Assembly: GCA_032719365.1 (NCBI GenBank)
Contig: CM064873.1
Location: forward strand, 10,636,501 to 10,700,500
Reading direction: 5' to 3'
Origin: Prinsepia uniflora
Taxonomy: Eukaryota; Streptophyta; Magnoliopsida; Rosales; Rosaceae
Length of the DNA: 64,000 nucleotides
A program made the translations under genes and the position numbers. How positions within the stretch are numbered: the stretch's first letter is position 1; every line of letters begins with the position of its first letter. The notes under the pieces are model-generated. The model ran no database searches, was not told where the DNA came from, and worked only from the letters and a program-made list of their open reading frames with translations. Of this stretch, positions 21,833-32,947 are shown one piece after another.

Positions 21833-23975
21833 AATCGACACAAAAAGTTATGTCAGTTTTTCTTATTTTTCTACCCGCTGAAACCCACTAATCCAAAATC
21901 TTCATCTGTGCCTATCCATACAAAGAGAAAATATCTCTCTGCCAAGTACTCTCCTCAGCTACCAATATTCATTTGCTGCTTAGTATATTTTCAAAGTCTA
22001 CACACCAACAATGTTGGGCCCACCCAATATGCAAGTATATCATCTTTTCATGGGAGCCATGACGCATGTAAAAAAAAAAAACATTACATGGCCTTTGTGC
22101 CTTTCCAGATGGTAGGCAGGGAAGACATCACATGGCATGCAACAAGCATGATGCATAATTGCAAGCACGATGTGGGCAATTTATCACCACTATGTGTATA
22201 TTTATATGTGGAAATGTTTCTTTATCAGCTAAGTGCCCACATCGTTCTGCTCTCACGTCTACAACCAAAACCCACCAGACAAAATACTTAAGTATGCGTT
22301 GATCTGCTCTGCTTAGAAGCGTGGAAGCCCGCACGGTGCCTAGACCGATCGACATGCTATCATGGACAAACATGGAGCTTTCCACTCCCCTCTCGAGGGA
22401 GGATCCATCTCATGCACCAATATGGATCTGCCAAGGTTTGCCATTTTCAGCCCAAATTTCAGTACTACTTCATCATTCTTGCTCGGCCTAGGTACGAGGA
22501 AGCTCGCACGACTCCCTGGCCGATCGGCATCAAAGCGTAGGAAAGGAGGCCCCGAATTCACAACAGCAAATATAATCATCTCTAACTTCGTTTTGGGCAT
22601 CATGCCAAATTCATCAATATTGATCGGACATACTTGGGGAGACCTCGCACGATGTTTATGCCGATCGGTCTCCACTCCAAAATAATCAATTTGCTCACCC
22701 TTCACATGGGGAGTCTCGCACGGTCATCTAACCGATCGGCCTTCATATTTGCATGTTCATTAGTCATCAAACTCCTCACGGTGGGCCCTCAACCATATTT
22801 GATTAAGTAAAGATGGGTATACCCCACAATATATATATATATATAATATTTATACAAAAGCAAGTCACCGTGCATGTTGTGTGCATGGGAGATTGTCATT
22901 TTCTCATCAAAAAATACAAAAGTCCACAAGATAGGACAAGGTGGGCATCACCCACGTGAATCACTATTTGAAAAAGTTGGCAAATATCACCACATGCATC
23001 ATTTGTCTTCTTTAATTTTGAGCAATTAATATTAGGAATCCTCTTGATCGGTCTTTACCATGGACATCTCCTCACGACCGATCGGTCACCTCATCGTGCA
23101 AGGTTCCGCGTAGGCTGACCGACCAAGGTAACATACATTCACCTTAGCTCCAAGTGGTCCTTGATCGGTCCAAGGTAACATACATTCACCTTAGCTCCAA
23201 GTGGTCCTTGATCGGTCCATGGGCATCCCTTAGGCCGATCGGCCACCTCATCGTACGAGGAGCCACCAAGCTTGGCCGAAAGGATTTTGCTCGGCCAAAC
23301 CTCACTTTTGTCAGCCTACCACCTTGACGTGATCTTCCTCTCGTCCCATCAATGGACCCTTGGTCGGCCAACCCTCATTTTTGTCGAGCTACCTCCTTGA
23401 CGCAGTCTTCCTCTCGTCCACCCAACGGACCCTTGATCGGCCAACCCTCACTTTGGTCGGCCTACCCCCCCTTGGTCATCCAAGGCATCACCATGGGTGA
23501 GTTAATCTTTTCTTCTCACCCTCTACTATACATGAGTCATATTATTGAAACATCATGCGCATCATTATGTGCACTCATGCTCACATCATTGCCCATGATA
23601 TATGAGCATCATATTTACATCATGTGCACATGCACATCATTATGCTCACATCATCACCCATGGCGCATGAGCATCATATCCACATCATTGGATCTTGTCC
23701 ATATGCATCAACATGCACGCATCATGAGCTCACATGCATCCCCTGTATGAGGTCACGTACCCTCACCTTGAAAATGGCTCTCGGTCAACCATGGACATTC
23801 CTCGCCGATCAGCCAAGTACAGTGCATCACACGAGTTTTCCTCCGCATCCTACCTCAACCGAGGACTTGGGGGACTGGATATAGTGCACCTACTGATTGA
23901 TAAACAAAGTTGTTCAATCAGTGCAATCTTGTTACAAGTCCTCCCTTGAGGAAATCTACCTAAATCAACTTGGAG

Positions 23976-24315
23976 GACTTCCTCCGGGAAGTATGCTCCG
24001 ATCAGCAAACGCTATCAGTAGCTGCTGATCGGACGCTCCATTCGACTTCCTCCGGGAAGCATGCTTCGATCGGCAAACGCTATCAGTAGCTACCGATCGG
24101 ATGCACGAGTTTACTTCCTCCGGGAAGCATGCTCCGATCAGCAAACACTATCAGTAGCTACTGATCGGACGTTCCATTCGACTTCCTCCGGGAAGCATGC
24201 TCCGATCAGCAAACGCTATCCGTAGCTGCTGATCGGACGCTCCATTCGACTTCCTCCGGGAAGCATACTTCGATCGGAAAATGCAACCAATAGCTACTGA
24301 TATGATGCTCTGATC
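23976..24315 (+). repeat. Five 68-bp tandem units, each with two hairpins
   Basis: Units start at 23976, 24044, 24112, 24180 and 24248. Each has CTTCCTCCGGGAAG, a short inverted repeat. In most units TCCGATCAGC pairs with GCTGATCGGA across a loop of about 17 nt. The last unit is the most diverged. The array lies just upstream of the polypurine tract of element D. Confidence 0.9.
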
Positions 24316-24426
24316 TGCATTCTGGGGACTAGGAGGTATACTTCTCTAACCGGTCGACATGCATCGACCCGGATTACAAGTCCTTGACCGAGGAAATCCA
24401 CCTCAGTCAATAACTTGGGGGACTTC

Positions 24427-24848
24427 TGTTGATACCATATCGACCGACCCGACCAAGACTTGAAAGATCACTCGAACCAAGCTCGGCCCACCATCATGGC
24501 CCATCACGGCATAGAAGGTCACCTGGACTAGGCCCATCAACAAAACCCACGCTTAAAGCCCATTACTAGACTCATCACCTAAACCTAGATATTTCCTATA
24601 AATAGGGAGCTCCCTCCCTCATTTGGGAGAGCGGACTCTCTCTCTAGAAATAAGCTCTTCATTCTCTCTATATTCTTATTATTTCTCTAAGGCTCAAAGC
24701 CTTTTGTATCATGTACAAACACTTATTTCATTAATGAGAATAGAACAACACCGTGGACGTAGCCCGATTTGGGTGAACCACGTACATTATTGTTCTTGGG
24801 TGCGTGCGTGTCTTCACGGACTAAGTTGGTCCATTTCTTGTATCAACA
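24427..24848 (+). repeat. Element D 3' LTR
   Basis: A 422-bp partner of 21392-21813. TATAAATA is at 24597-24604. It ends TATCAACA, followed by ACTTT. Confidence 0.92.
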
Positions 24849-27044
24849 ACTTTCACACTCAAGTCCTAAGTTTAGTGGTAGGTATGTGAAATATGGAATC
24901 TCCGACAAGACTGGTATACAAAACAATATGAGTCTACCACCAAATTATTTACCCCAACCCTACTGTTCTAATCTCTCGATCTATACATGACGGCACCCTC
25001 CAAACACATAATTTAGTAATAAGTACTAACGTATGCGCCCCCACACAAAACAAATTGCACCAATGTTCATATATAGACATTATTAGCTATAATTATTATT
25101 TTTTTTAAAAAAAACTTGACTATGAATCTATGACCAGCACAACGTGTGATAAGGATATGTAAAGAATCCTAAAGTAGAGAATTAAAAGGACATGCACTAC
25201 TTAGTATGCAAACTTAATTAGATTTCAAATGTCAAACCTCTCTCTCTCTAATTAATATATATTATGTGGAAGTGTGATCTACAAGTCCATCCGCCCAGTT
25301 GGGGCTAAACTCCTGTGGGTTTTAATATTGTAGACTTGCTAAATATATATTTCATTCTCCCTATCTCTTTCTTTAGCTCTTTATTCTTTTTCATTTTTTG
25401 TATATGTTCATAGCATATACTTTTGGATTAAGATATTGTTCACTTCAGAGGTCGGTCCATTTAATTAGATTTCATGGACTTCAACTTTGGAAACAAGGTT
25501 ATTTTGGGGAAATATTTTGCAATAATATTAATATTCACCATTTTCAATTTTTTTTGTCAAGTGTGCGCGGAAACAATTGAGGAAGCTCCACTAAGCCAAC
25601 ACATTTGGTAAAACAATGAAGTAGCTAAGCAAGTAGCAAGAGTTGGGTACGTGCGAACCACTTTTTTCATAGTGGTCCTGTTTAATTATATTTTTTCTCC
25701 CATATATATAGTGAAAATATTTTGCAGTGTATCAAATATGAACAATACTCATTGAATATTTTAATTATCTTGATTTTATAAAAGCTTATTATATTTTAAC
25801 GGGTGTTTGGTAACTATTTTTCATTTTCAGTTTTTATATATGAAACATGTATATATAAAATATACAAGAGGTAAAATGGATGATGAAGAGTGGTGATATA
25901 TATGGAGATGAGTAAGAAATAAAAAATGAAGAATGAAGAATGAAAAAGAAAATTAAAAGATGTGATGTATATAGTACATATGGTAGAATAGATCAAAGAA
26001 GAGATGGACCGAAAAATGAAAAAAGGACGCCACAGTTACAAATTTGGCGTTCGAACTCAAAATTGTATGTATGATAACTTTTTGAAAAGGGAATGCCGAT
26101 ATGAACAATACTCATTGTTTATGATGTGAGGTAGGGACTATTTTAACCAAATAAGTTTGCTTAAATCCTCAAAATCAGTTTTTAATTAAGATTTTGGTTA
26201 TTTTCGGGTTTTTACTTTCTTTTTCTAACCTAAGGTTTGCTAAGTTATATAAACAATGTTAATGGTTGTAATGGGATTATCTACGATATAATTCAATTAA
26301 AATTGGAAATTTCTCATGTATCATTTGGTGGATTTCTATTTATATTCCTTTAGGATTTACATTTGGAATCCTTATTAACTTGATTACGTTAAGATGAAAT
26401 GCGCCAAAAAATATATTTTAGTTTTTTTCTTTTTTGGATTTTATTTTATATAGTTTTGCTTTTACATTTGTTTTGTATATATCTACCACACCATATTCTC
26501 TTTTCACTCTTCTTCCATTTTCATTTACAATCTAAAGCGTAAAAATTTGACAACTAAAAGTAAAAGCGAAATTATTATCAAAATACCTCAAAAAAAGTTC
26601 GATCATTTAATAGACAACAGAAAATTTTAGCCAACAAGACGAATACATATGTCAAAAATCTTACCCAACTTGCATTTGACAAGAAGTAAAAATTGCCCCA
26701 CCACCACTTGGATCCACATGAGAGCTACATAGAGTTAATTATTAATTAAGACTTCTAGCTCCATGTGAGCAGCATATATACAGTTCTCCCAATCATATGA
26801 AAGGAGTATATTTTCAAAATATTATATTAAATTCCTGAGAGTTTTTTTTTTTTGTTAATTCAAATTCCTGAGAGTTTGTCACAAGAAAACTTCACACTTG
26901 TTAGCTAGGAAGGATATTATAGTTAAGACCTTAATTATTATATTATCAAAGAGTTATTGTCTTATTTTCTTTTAATCATCGTAATTAGAGTAGCATAATG
27001 AAACTTAAAATCGAAACTTATTTAATCAATTTTAGGCAGTTAAT

Positions 27045-27115
27045 TTAATGGTTAGGACGTCCGTATGTTGCTTCACCGTGAGTTCAATTTTCCTTGATAT
27101 CAAACCAAGATTGAA
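27045..27115 (+). mobile_element. Possible tRNA-derived SINE head
   Basis: TTAATTTAATGGTTAGGACG resembles a tRNA box A and D-arm, and GTGAGTTCAATTTTCC about 30 nt later resembles box B. No clear target duplication or tail was found, so a decayed SINE or tRNA relic is all that can be said. Confidence 0.38.
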
Positions 27116-27829
27116 GTAAAAAATTATTACACAATGGGTTGCTACACTATATATTCTTCCCAAATCGCCTAATCAACATGAATAAGTCTAATGTAACTCT
27201 ATCTTAAGGAAATCCCTTAAATAAGAAAATAATTATAAAAAAAAAAGAAGAAACTTCTTTGATTGTGTACAAAGGGGTACCTTCAATCCAATTATACATC
27301 ACACTCCGGCCATAACCTTCTCCTTTAATTTTTTTATCTATAGAATTCTCTTGATACATATATTATAATTATAGAACTATTTATTTTCTAGATTATTATT
27401 TATGAGTTTATTTATATGTACAAAAATAAACTTAATTAGGAAAAATAACCAGCAACACGCTTATACTTCTATGTTACATTTTAACAGTTTGAAAGTTGCA
27501 AGTTTAATATTTGAGATTTGTATTGAGCAAATAATTATTCTCAATAGGGTTTAAAAGGGTTATTTCCACTTAATTACAAAATCAAATCATATATGTAGGA
27601 AGCAGAGCTATTAACGATTTTTTTTTTTTAAAAAAAAAGAAAAAAACACTTTGAAACCGAATTTACAATTTCGATCCCCCAGCCAACGAATGTCCTTGGA
27701 ATCTAGGAAGCAGAGATATTGCATGCTTGACTCATCAAACCCTCTTGTGAATTGTGATGATTCAAAGATTGAAAACTTTAACAAGGTAATCAATATATTA
27801 AGATGTACATTGACAATGCGAGAGGGAGA

Positions 27830-27831
<2 letters not shown>

Positions 27832-27864
<33 letters not shown>
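27832..27864 (+). repeat. Run of 33 consecutive G
   Basis: A perfect homopolymer preceded by GAGAGGGAGAGA. Runs this long are rare in plant nuclear DNA and hard to sequence, so its length should be treated with care. Confidence 0.9.
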
Positions 27865-27866
<2 letters not shown>

Positions 27867-28584
27867 CTCGACAGCATCTTGTGCACAGAAATAGTGGGCC
27901 CGTGAGAATCATGAATATCACTTCCAAAATGATCTAGTATCTTTGTGTCGACGTTCAGAAAACTGAGTCACACGTACCAAACATCCATATTGATTGCCTT
28001 GGAGACTCAACGAATGCAAACACTAAGTAACTAACTGGACACCCTATTACCAACAAATGTTTCGCCTCTCGGTTGGTCAATAACTAGCTCGATATCCAAC
28101 CCAGTCCCACCCAACTGCGCCTCCAACTTATTTTGTGCACTGTTCGATCCACACGTGACCGGCCACATTGAGAAATACTACCAGACTGATTCTTTTGAAA
28201 GAGTGAGTAGGGATTTTTGAATTTGTTTTGTCCAAGTTCATACGTTGTTTGCTATTTACTCATATAATGGATAGAATATAAATGTCATATGAGTACAAGT
28301 TTTAGTTCACTAATTACTTTAATGTTCTACTTAGTTACAAGTCTTTATTATTGAGCTCGGAAAATTTTAAGTTTGTTAATTCTACTTAAAAAAAATTGTT
28401 GTTAATCTTGACTTATAATATTAAAAAATAATTCATCAATTTTATATAAAAAAAGAAACATAGAATCAAATGTGCATACAAAGACGTGATTCCTTATGTT
28501 TATCCCAAAAAACAATAAAAAAAATATAAAGAAAAAAAGAAAAAAAAAAACTAAGGTAGACAAACCCTCTTGTGATACACTACC

Positions 28585-29168
28585 TGTTGAATCAAAGATT
28601 GAACTCGTCGCGAAAAGTCCTCACAATTCCTGCAAACAGTAAACAATTAGCTATCGTTGCTTCGATCGATTTACCCGGGGGGTTGTTCGACCAAGAACAC
28701 TTTGATGCTTAAGTTAGCTTTGAGAGAGGAAAGGGAAATACTTCGAAACGAAGAATCAACGTACCTTGGAAATGAAATGTGCCTTGCTATTTATAGGAAA
28801 ATCTTGGGAGCCTTGGAGCGTTCTGATTGGTCGGTTGAATATTTAATTAATAAAAAATATATTATTAATTAAATATACTATTTAATAATTGTAATGATGG
28901 TTCATCATGATAGTAATGACAATTATTGTATTTTAATATCAATATTAATTATCCATTATTAAGAATAACGACAATTAATTCTCGGAGAGAATATTGATAT
29001 TACGGAGATTTTAACCCGATCAAATAACGTATTTAACTGGTAAATAGATTATTTAATATGCGGGTGTTTTCAAATGATCAGCGTTATTGCCAGGGGCAAT
29101 TTAGTAATTTTTGGGAATTACGGGCCACGTGGCAGTTCCATAATTTTCGGATGATTTTGGGTTCCACA
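28585..29168 (-). repeat. Element E 3' LTR
   Basis: In minus orientation it runs TGTGGAACCC to GATTCAACA. TATAAATA on the minus strand is at 28795-28788. Confidence 0.92.
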
Positions 29169-29346
29169 AATGCCCCCACATCGATTCGGAATTCAAGGAA
29201 TCCGAATGGATGTACATTGTTTGGAATCTTGTTTTATCATGTTTACCGGTTACTGCTGAGTAGGTCTCGAGGCGCTGAATCCGCAAACAGGCGGCATGCG
29301 TCAATCGGAGGTCGGATGCGAAAGTTATGGATCTGCGAAGGCGGGG

Positions 29347-30556
29347 TGTAACGACCCGTCCCGAGTATCGGGATGAAATATTAATTAATTATGATTTAGA
29401 ATGACTAATCTGGGATTAGTGGAGTGAATCGGACGAAATGTGTAAAATGACCGTTTTGCCCCTAGGCGTAGGAAAAATATTGACTTTTAGTTCGGACGGT
29501 CAAATGGACTTTGACTGATGACTATGACGTAGTTTGGGACGTCACGAGTTCATAGGCAGGTGGCACGTTCGATTCCGACATTCGAGGAAGAAGTTACGAC
29601 GTTCAGAAGTCGAGGGGTATTTTGGTAATTTTGAAAGGTAAGGGCGAAATGTTGACTTTTGACCCGGGAGGTCCAAAGGACGAGGGCCAAGGACCGTTAC
29701 GTAGGTCGAGTCGATACGAATCCATAGACAGGTGGCATGCCGAAATCGGAGATTCGTCGACGAAGTTGTGGTCTAGGGGACGAAAACGATTAACCGAACA
29801 AACCGGGATTTCGGTTAAAATAATATTAAATTATGAATAGTGACCTTTGATTTGTGAACACTTGGATGAGTGACAAGTGTCACCCATCCCTTGATTTAAG
29901 GACCCTTAAAATCTGCTCCATGTTTCATGGAAAACATCATCATCATGTTTTAATCATTTTTTAATCCATCTCTAATCCTATTTAAACACCACTAATCTTC
30001 CTCTTCCTTCATCAATCTGTTAACAACAAAGGGTGAAATTGTTCATGAGAGTGAGTATTTGAGTGTTTGAAGAGTCTGATTTTGGGTGAGGAAAACACGG
30101 GGATAGAGGGTGAGAAGTGAGAACTAGAATCGAAAATTTTGGAATTTTGGGAGGAAATTCGAAATCTAATTTGCGAGCTGTGGGGATCCAAATTGAGACT
30201 TGATTAAGTCTCCTGAGATCATTTCGAACCGATCCACATCAAAGACAAAGAGGATTGAGGTTGTACTGAGCAAGACACTGTTCATCGTGCATTGTAGCAC
30301 ATAACTGTTCATCGCGTACTGTAGCACATCACTGTTCATCGCGCACTGTAGCAAATCACTGTTCACCGAAGGTTTAGGTTATGCTCTAAATTACTATTTA
30401 ATTCCCAAAAAATTGTGGGAGATTGATATGATACTCATAGAGTCATTATTGACCTTTTATGATTTTTTTTTTGGGCAGGATTCGAAATTCCTGAAAAGTG
30501 TCAGAAATTACAGAATCGCGTGCAATTTGGAAAACGAGCAGTTTTGGACGGTGCGT
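29347..30556 (+). repeat. Long-LTR family 5' fragment inside element E
   Basis: It begins at the family terminus TGTAACGACCCGTCCC and follows the usual 5' module order (TGACGTAG, GACAGGTGGCACG, GACAGGTGGCATG, then GTGACAAGTGTCACCC). It breaks off at about 30556, just where GTGAGTGGAC would be expected. Imperfect repeats of a roughly 27-bp unit containing CACTGTTCATCG lie at 30275-30370. A further scrap of the same family lies at 29240-29346. Confidence 0.75.
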
Positions 30557-30651
30557 GCTTGCATTGGTAGGCTAGATCACGTTCAATGTGACTCTTGCTA
30601 GTACCACAAATATGCTTGCTACGTGGTGAACGGAGTTTGGCTGAACAGTCA

Positions 30652-30949
30652 ACGGGGATTTGGCGGCGACTGAGTGCACTAGCGGGCGTGACTAGTGAGT
30701 ATTGGTAGGCTGGATCACATTCACTGTGACTCTTGCTAGTACCACAAATATGCTCGCTATGCGTCAAGGTGCCGAGAGACCCAGTAAACTTGCTTTGTGG
30801 GAGCGTGGCGGTTCTTGTTGCCTTAGTCCATTCCTAGGGAAAGATATGGAGTTTTGATAAACTCGAAGATTTCAAGGAGTGGAAGGCTCGCAATCAAATT
30901 GCTTTTCCAGACGATGTTTTTGTGGAGCTTGGCGACAGATGTTCTTCCA
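30652..30949 (+). pseudogene. Broken duplicate of the antisense reading frame
   Basis: About 298 bp match 31622-31918. The copy keeps the start region and words encoding KLALWERGG-like sequence but has a stop soon after the KDME-like stretch. A third, shorter scrap of the same sequence lies at about 30560-30625. The product is unknown. Confidence 0.7.
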
Positions 30950-31039
30950 TGAAGGCTATTTAAGCATGGGAGAGGAAAAAACCCTGTCGGCGGTCGGCTT
31001 TCTCGGGTCGTACCTAAAGTGGAGCTATTTTTTAGGACG

Positions 31040-31620
31040 GAGTTCAATGACAGCACGTACAGAGTTAACTGTATCGAAGTTGGTGGTGCATGGAACAAAC
31101 ACGCCTCCCCGGACCTGAGGATTGCCTCACACTTCCGCTCGTCATGTCCAAAACGGAGTTCGGATGCGAACGTTACGGGTCACGAAAGGCTAGGGGCAAA
31201 ATGGTAATTTGTCGAACCAGGGGTAAAATGGTCTTTTAACCTTGATCAGACAATGACACCTGTCTTTTGTCTTCTTCTTGCCCCAGATAACATGGAATCT
31301 GGTTTTGGGGCTAATGATACTCACCTTTAATTAAGGGTAATTGTAATCATTTTGTCCAAATTGATCCGTGATATCCCACTATCTCACCGTCATTGTGCAA
31401 TTTAAAAGCTTAAGGAACTGAATTGAGAGAGAGGAACTCGAGGGACTGAGAGAACTGGTGTATTCAGAGTTCGAAAATTCAGAAAATCAAGGGAAATTCG
31501 AATTCGAATTTTTGAGCTAGGAGAAGGGAATTTGAGGATTGAATTAAGCTCCTGGGATCAAAACGAAACTCCCTGCAACAAAAATGAAGAGGAATCGTGT
31601 CGAATTGGGGAAGAACAGAA
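31040..31620 (+). repeat. Second long-LTR family fragment inside element E
   Basis: It shares the family phrases GGGGCAAAATGGTAATTTGTC, AATGGTCTTTTA and the GAAATTCGAATTCGAA-type stretch that in other copies lies between the 5' modules and the GC-rich hairpin. Neither family terminus is present. Confidence 0.6.
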
Positions 31621-31719
31621 GACGGGGATTTGGCGGCGACTGAGTGCGCTTGCAGACGTGACTAGTGAGCATCGGTAGGCAGGATCACATTCACAGTGAC
31701 TCTTGCTAGTACCACAAAC

Positions 31720-32133
31720 ATGCTCGCCAAGCGTCAAGGTGCCGAGAGACCCAGCAAACTTGCTCTGTGGGAGCGTGGCGGTTCTCGTGGCCTAAGTCCA
31801 TTCCGAGGGAAAGATATGGATTCTGAGAAGCCCGAAGACTTCATGGAGTGGAAGGCTCGTAATCAAATTGCCTTTTCAAGCGACGTTCTCGTGGAGCTTG
31901 GCGACAGATGTTCTTCCAGAGTTCCTGGACATGAGCCGGCTACTCTCTCCATGAATGGCGGGAGGCTTCCAGACATCCCGATCAGGGAGTGGTTGAGCAT
32001 TCCACTGTGCTTGAAAGGATCCGTTGTTCAAAAGAAAAATGATAAACAAGGACCTATTGGTTCTTGGGAGAAAAAAGCATGCCGTGCAACTTCTTTCCTA
32101 ACCAAAAAGCATGTCGAGCAACTTCTTTCCTAA
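31720..32133 (+). CDS. Antisense ORF of element E, function unknown
   Basis: A 137-codon frame runs from the ATG at 31720 to the TAA at 32131-32133. It lies on the strand opposite to gag, between gag and the 3' LTR, which is where antisense ORFs are known in plant Tat-lineage elements. The product starts MLAKRQGAERPSKLALWERG and contains DFMEWKARNQIAF. I recognise no catalytic motif. A second open stretch (32251-32397) may be its next exon or remnant. A broken copy lies at 30652-30949. Whether it is expressed cannot be judged; a captured host gene piece is the alternative. Confidence 0.5.
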   Translation: MLAKRQGAERPSKLALWERGGSRGLSPFRGKDMDSEKPEDFMEWKARNQIAFSSDVLVELGDRCSSRVPGHEPATLSMNGGRLPDIPIREWLSIPLCLKGSVVQKKNDKQGPIGSWEKKACRATSFLTKKHVEQLLS

Positions 32134-32250
32134 CCTTTCCGTTCTGGCCCTGCGAATGTGCTATCTTGAAAGGCCGCAGAAATGGAAAGTTATGTTGTTG
32201 ATGTGATATTACGATAACTTAAGAAAACTTAAGGTCTTAATTTCACATCA

Positions 32251-32397
32251 GAAGCCAAGGTGGGCGAGTTGGAGATGAGCCGTGCGGAGAGGATGCTGAT
32301 AGAAAATGAGCGAGATACCGCTCAAGATGAGCTCTCCTTGCTGCGCAGAAATTTACGGGACTTAGAAGGCTTAGATGCTTCGATGACGAAGGCTTGA
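32251..32397 (+). CDS. Coiled-coil-like frame, probable continuation of antisense ORF
   Basis: It encodes 48 residues rich in Glu, Arg and Leu (ELEMSRAERMLIENERDTAQ, then DELSLLRRNLRDLEGL), with heptad-like leucines, and stops inside the 24-bp repeat array. It has no ATG at its left edge. Similar coiled-coil tails occur on plant mobile-domain-type proteins of transposons, so I read it as the C-terminal part of the antisense product. That is inference. Confidence 0.4.
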   Translation, partial: EAKVGELEMSRAERMLIENERDTAQDELSLLRRNLRDLEGLDASMTKA

Positions 32398-32800
32398 ATG
32401 CTTCGCAGGGCGAAGGCTTGGGTGCTTCGATGACGAAGGCTTAGGTGCTTCGCATGGCGAAGGCTTAGATGCTTCGCAGGGTGAAAGCTTGGATGCTTCG
32501 ATGACGAAGGCTTGGATGCTTCGATGACGAAGGCTTGGATGCTTCGAAGACGAAGGCTTGGATGCTTCGATGACGAAGGCTTGAATGCTTCGCAGGGTGA
32601 AGGCTTGGATGCTTCGATGACGAAGGCTTGAATGCTTCGCAGGGCGAAGGCTTGGATGCTTCGATGATGATGGCTTAGGTGCTTCGCATGGCGAAGGCTT
32701 AGATGCTTCGCAGGGCGAAAGTTTGGATGCTTCGATGACGAAGGCTTGGATGCTTCGAAGATGAAGGCTTGGATGCTTCGAAGACGAGGGCTTTTTACAC
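32360..32800 (+). repeat. Tandem array of about 24-bp units
   Basis: Roughly eighteen imperfect copies alternate between GATGCTTCGATGACGAAGGC and versions with GCAGGGCGAAGGC. CTTCG/CGAAG within each unit makes small hairpins. The array lies just beyond the 3' end of gag in element E, where pol would normally be. Confidence 0.88.
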
Positions 32801-32947
32801 TAGAGAGAATAAGCTTTGAAAATTTTACATGGTGAACAAATCAATTTGTCAATCTCATTTCATTGATACTTGAATTTAGAAGACAACTTGAAAAGCAAAA
32901 TTGAAAAGCTCCGTAGATTTTTATGTCTCTCTAATGTTGTCTTGCGT

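Larger units (their letters stand above)
21387..24853 (+). mobile_element. LTR retrotransposon D, non-autonomous, Tat/Ogre-type primer site
   Basis: A complete 3,457-bp element (21392-24848) with identical-length 422-bp LTRs and TSD ACTTT at 21387-21391 and 24849-24853. The LTRs differ at about 10 positions by eye. The primer site begins TGGCGCCGTCTGTGGG and a polypurine tract (CTTGGGGGACTTC) precedes the 3' LTR. The 2.6-kb interior holds no recognisable gag or pol. It is dense in GATCGG/CGATCG words, with four diverged repeats near 22300-22750 and a 68-bp array at 23976-24315. It must rely on proteins from another element. Confidence 0.92.
24854..28584. other. AT-rich intergenic spacer
   Basis: No supported gene was found. 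It contains a possible SINE at 27045-27115, a G33 run at 27832-27864 and several A/T homopolymers (for example 27619-27640 and 28500-28550). A GGGTGTTTGGTAAC word near 25800 resembles a hAT/MITE end but lacks a partner. Confidence 0.5.

Noticed and set aside
23976..24315. CRISPR-like appearance of the 68-bp array
   Set aside because: Whole units repeat without unique spacers, and the context is a plant LTR element.
25796..26060. GGGTGTTTGGTAAC as a hAT-type MITE terminus
   Set aside because: The opposite terminus and an 8-bp target duplication could not be found; AGTTACAAATTTGGCG near 26034 is too poor a match.
27651..27905. 84-codon frame ending in poly-Gly
   Set aside because: Created by the G33 run; no homology features.
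28577..28584. CACTACC next to element E as the missing left end of the CACTA element
   Set aside because: The preceding 3 bp (ATA) do not match CTC after 53365 and the subterminal sequence shows no shared repeats.
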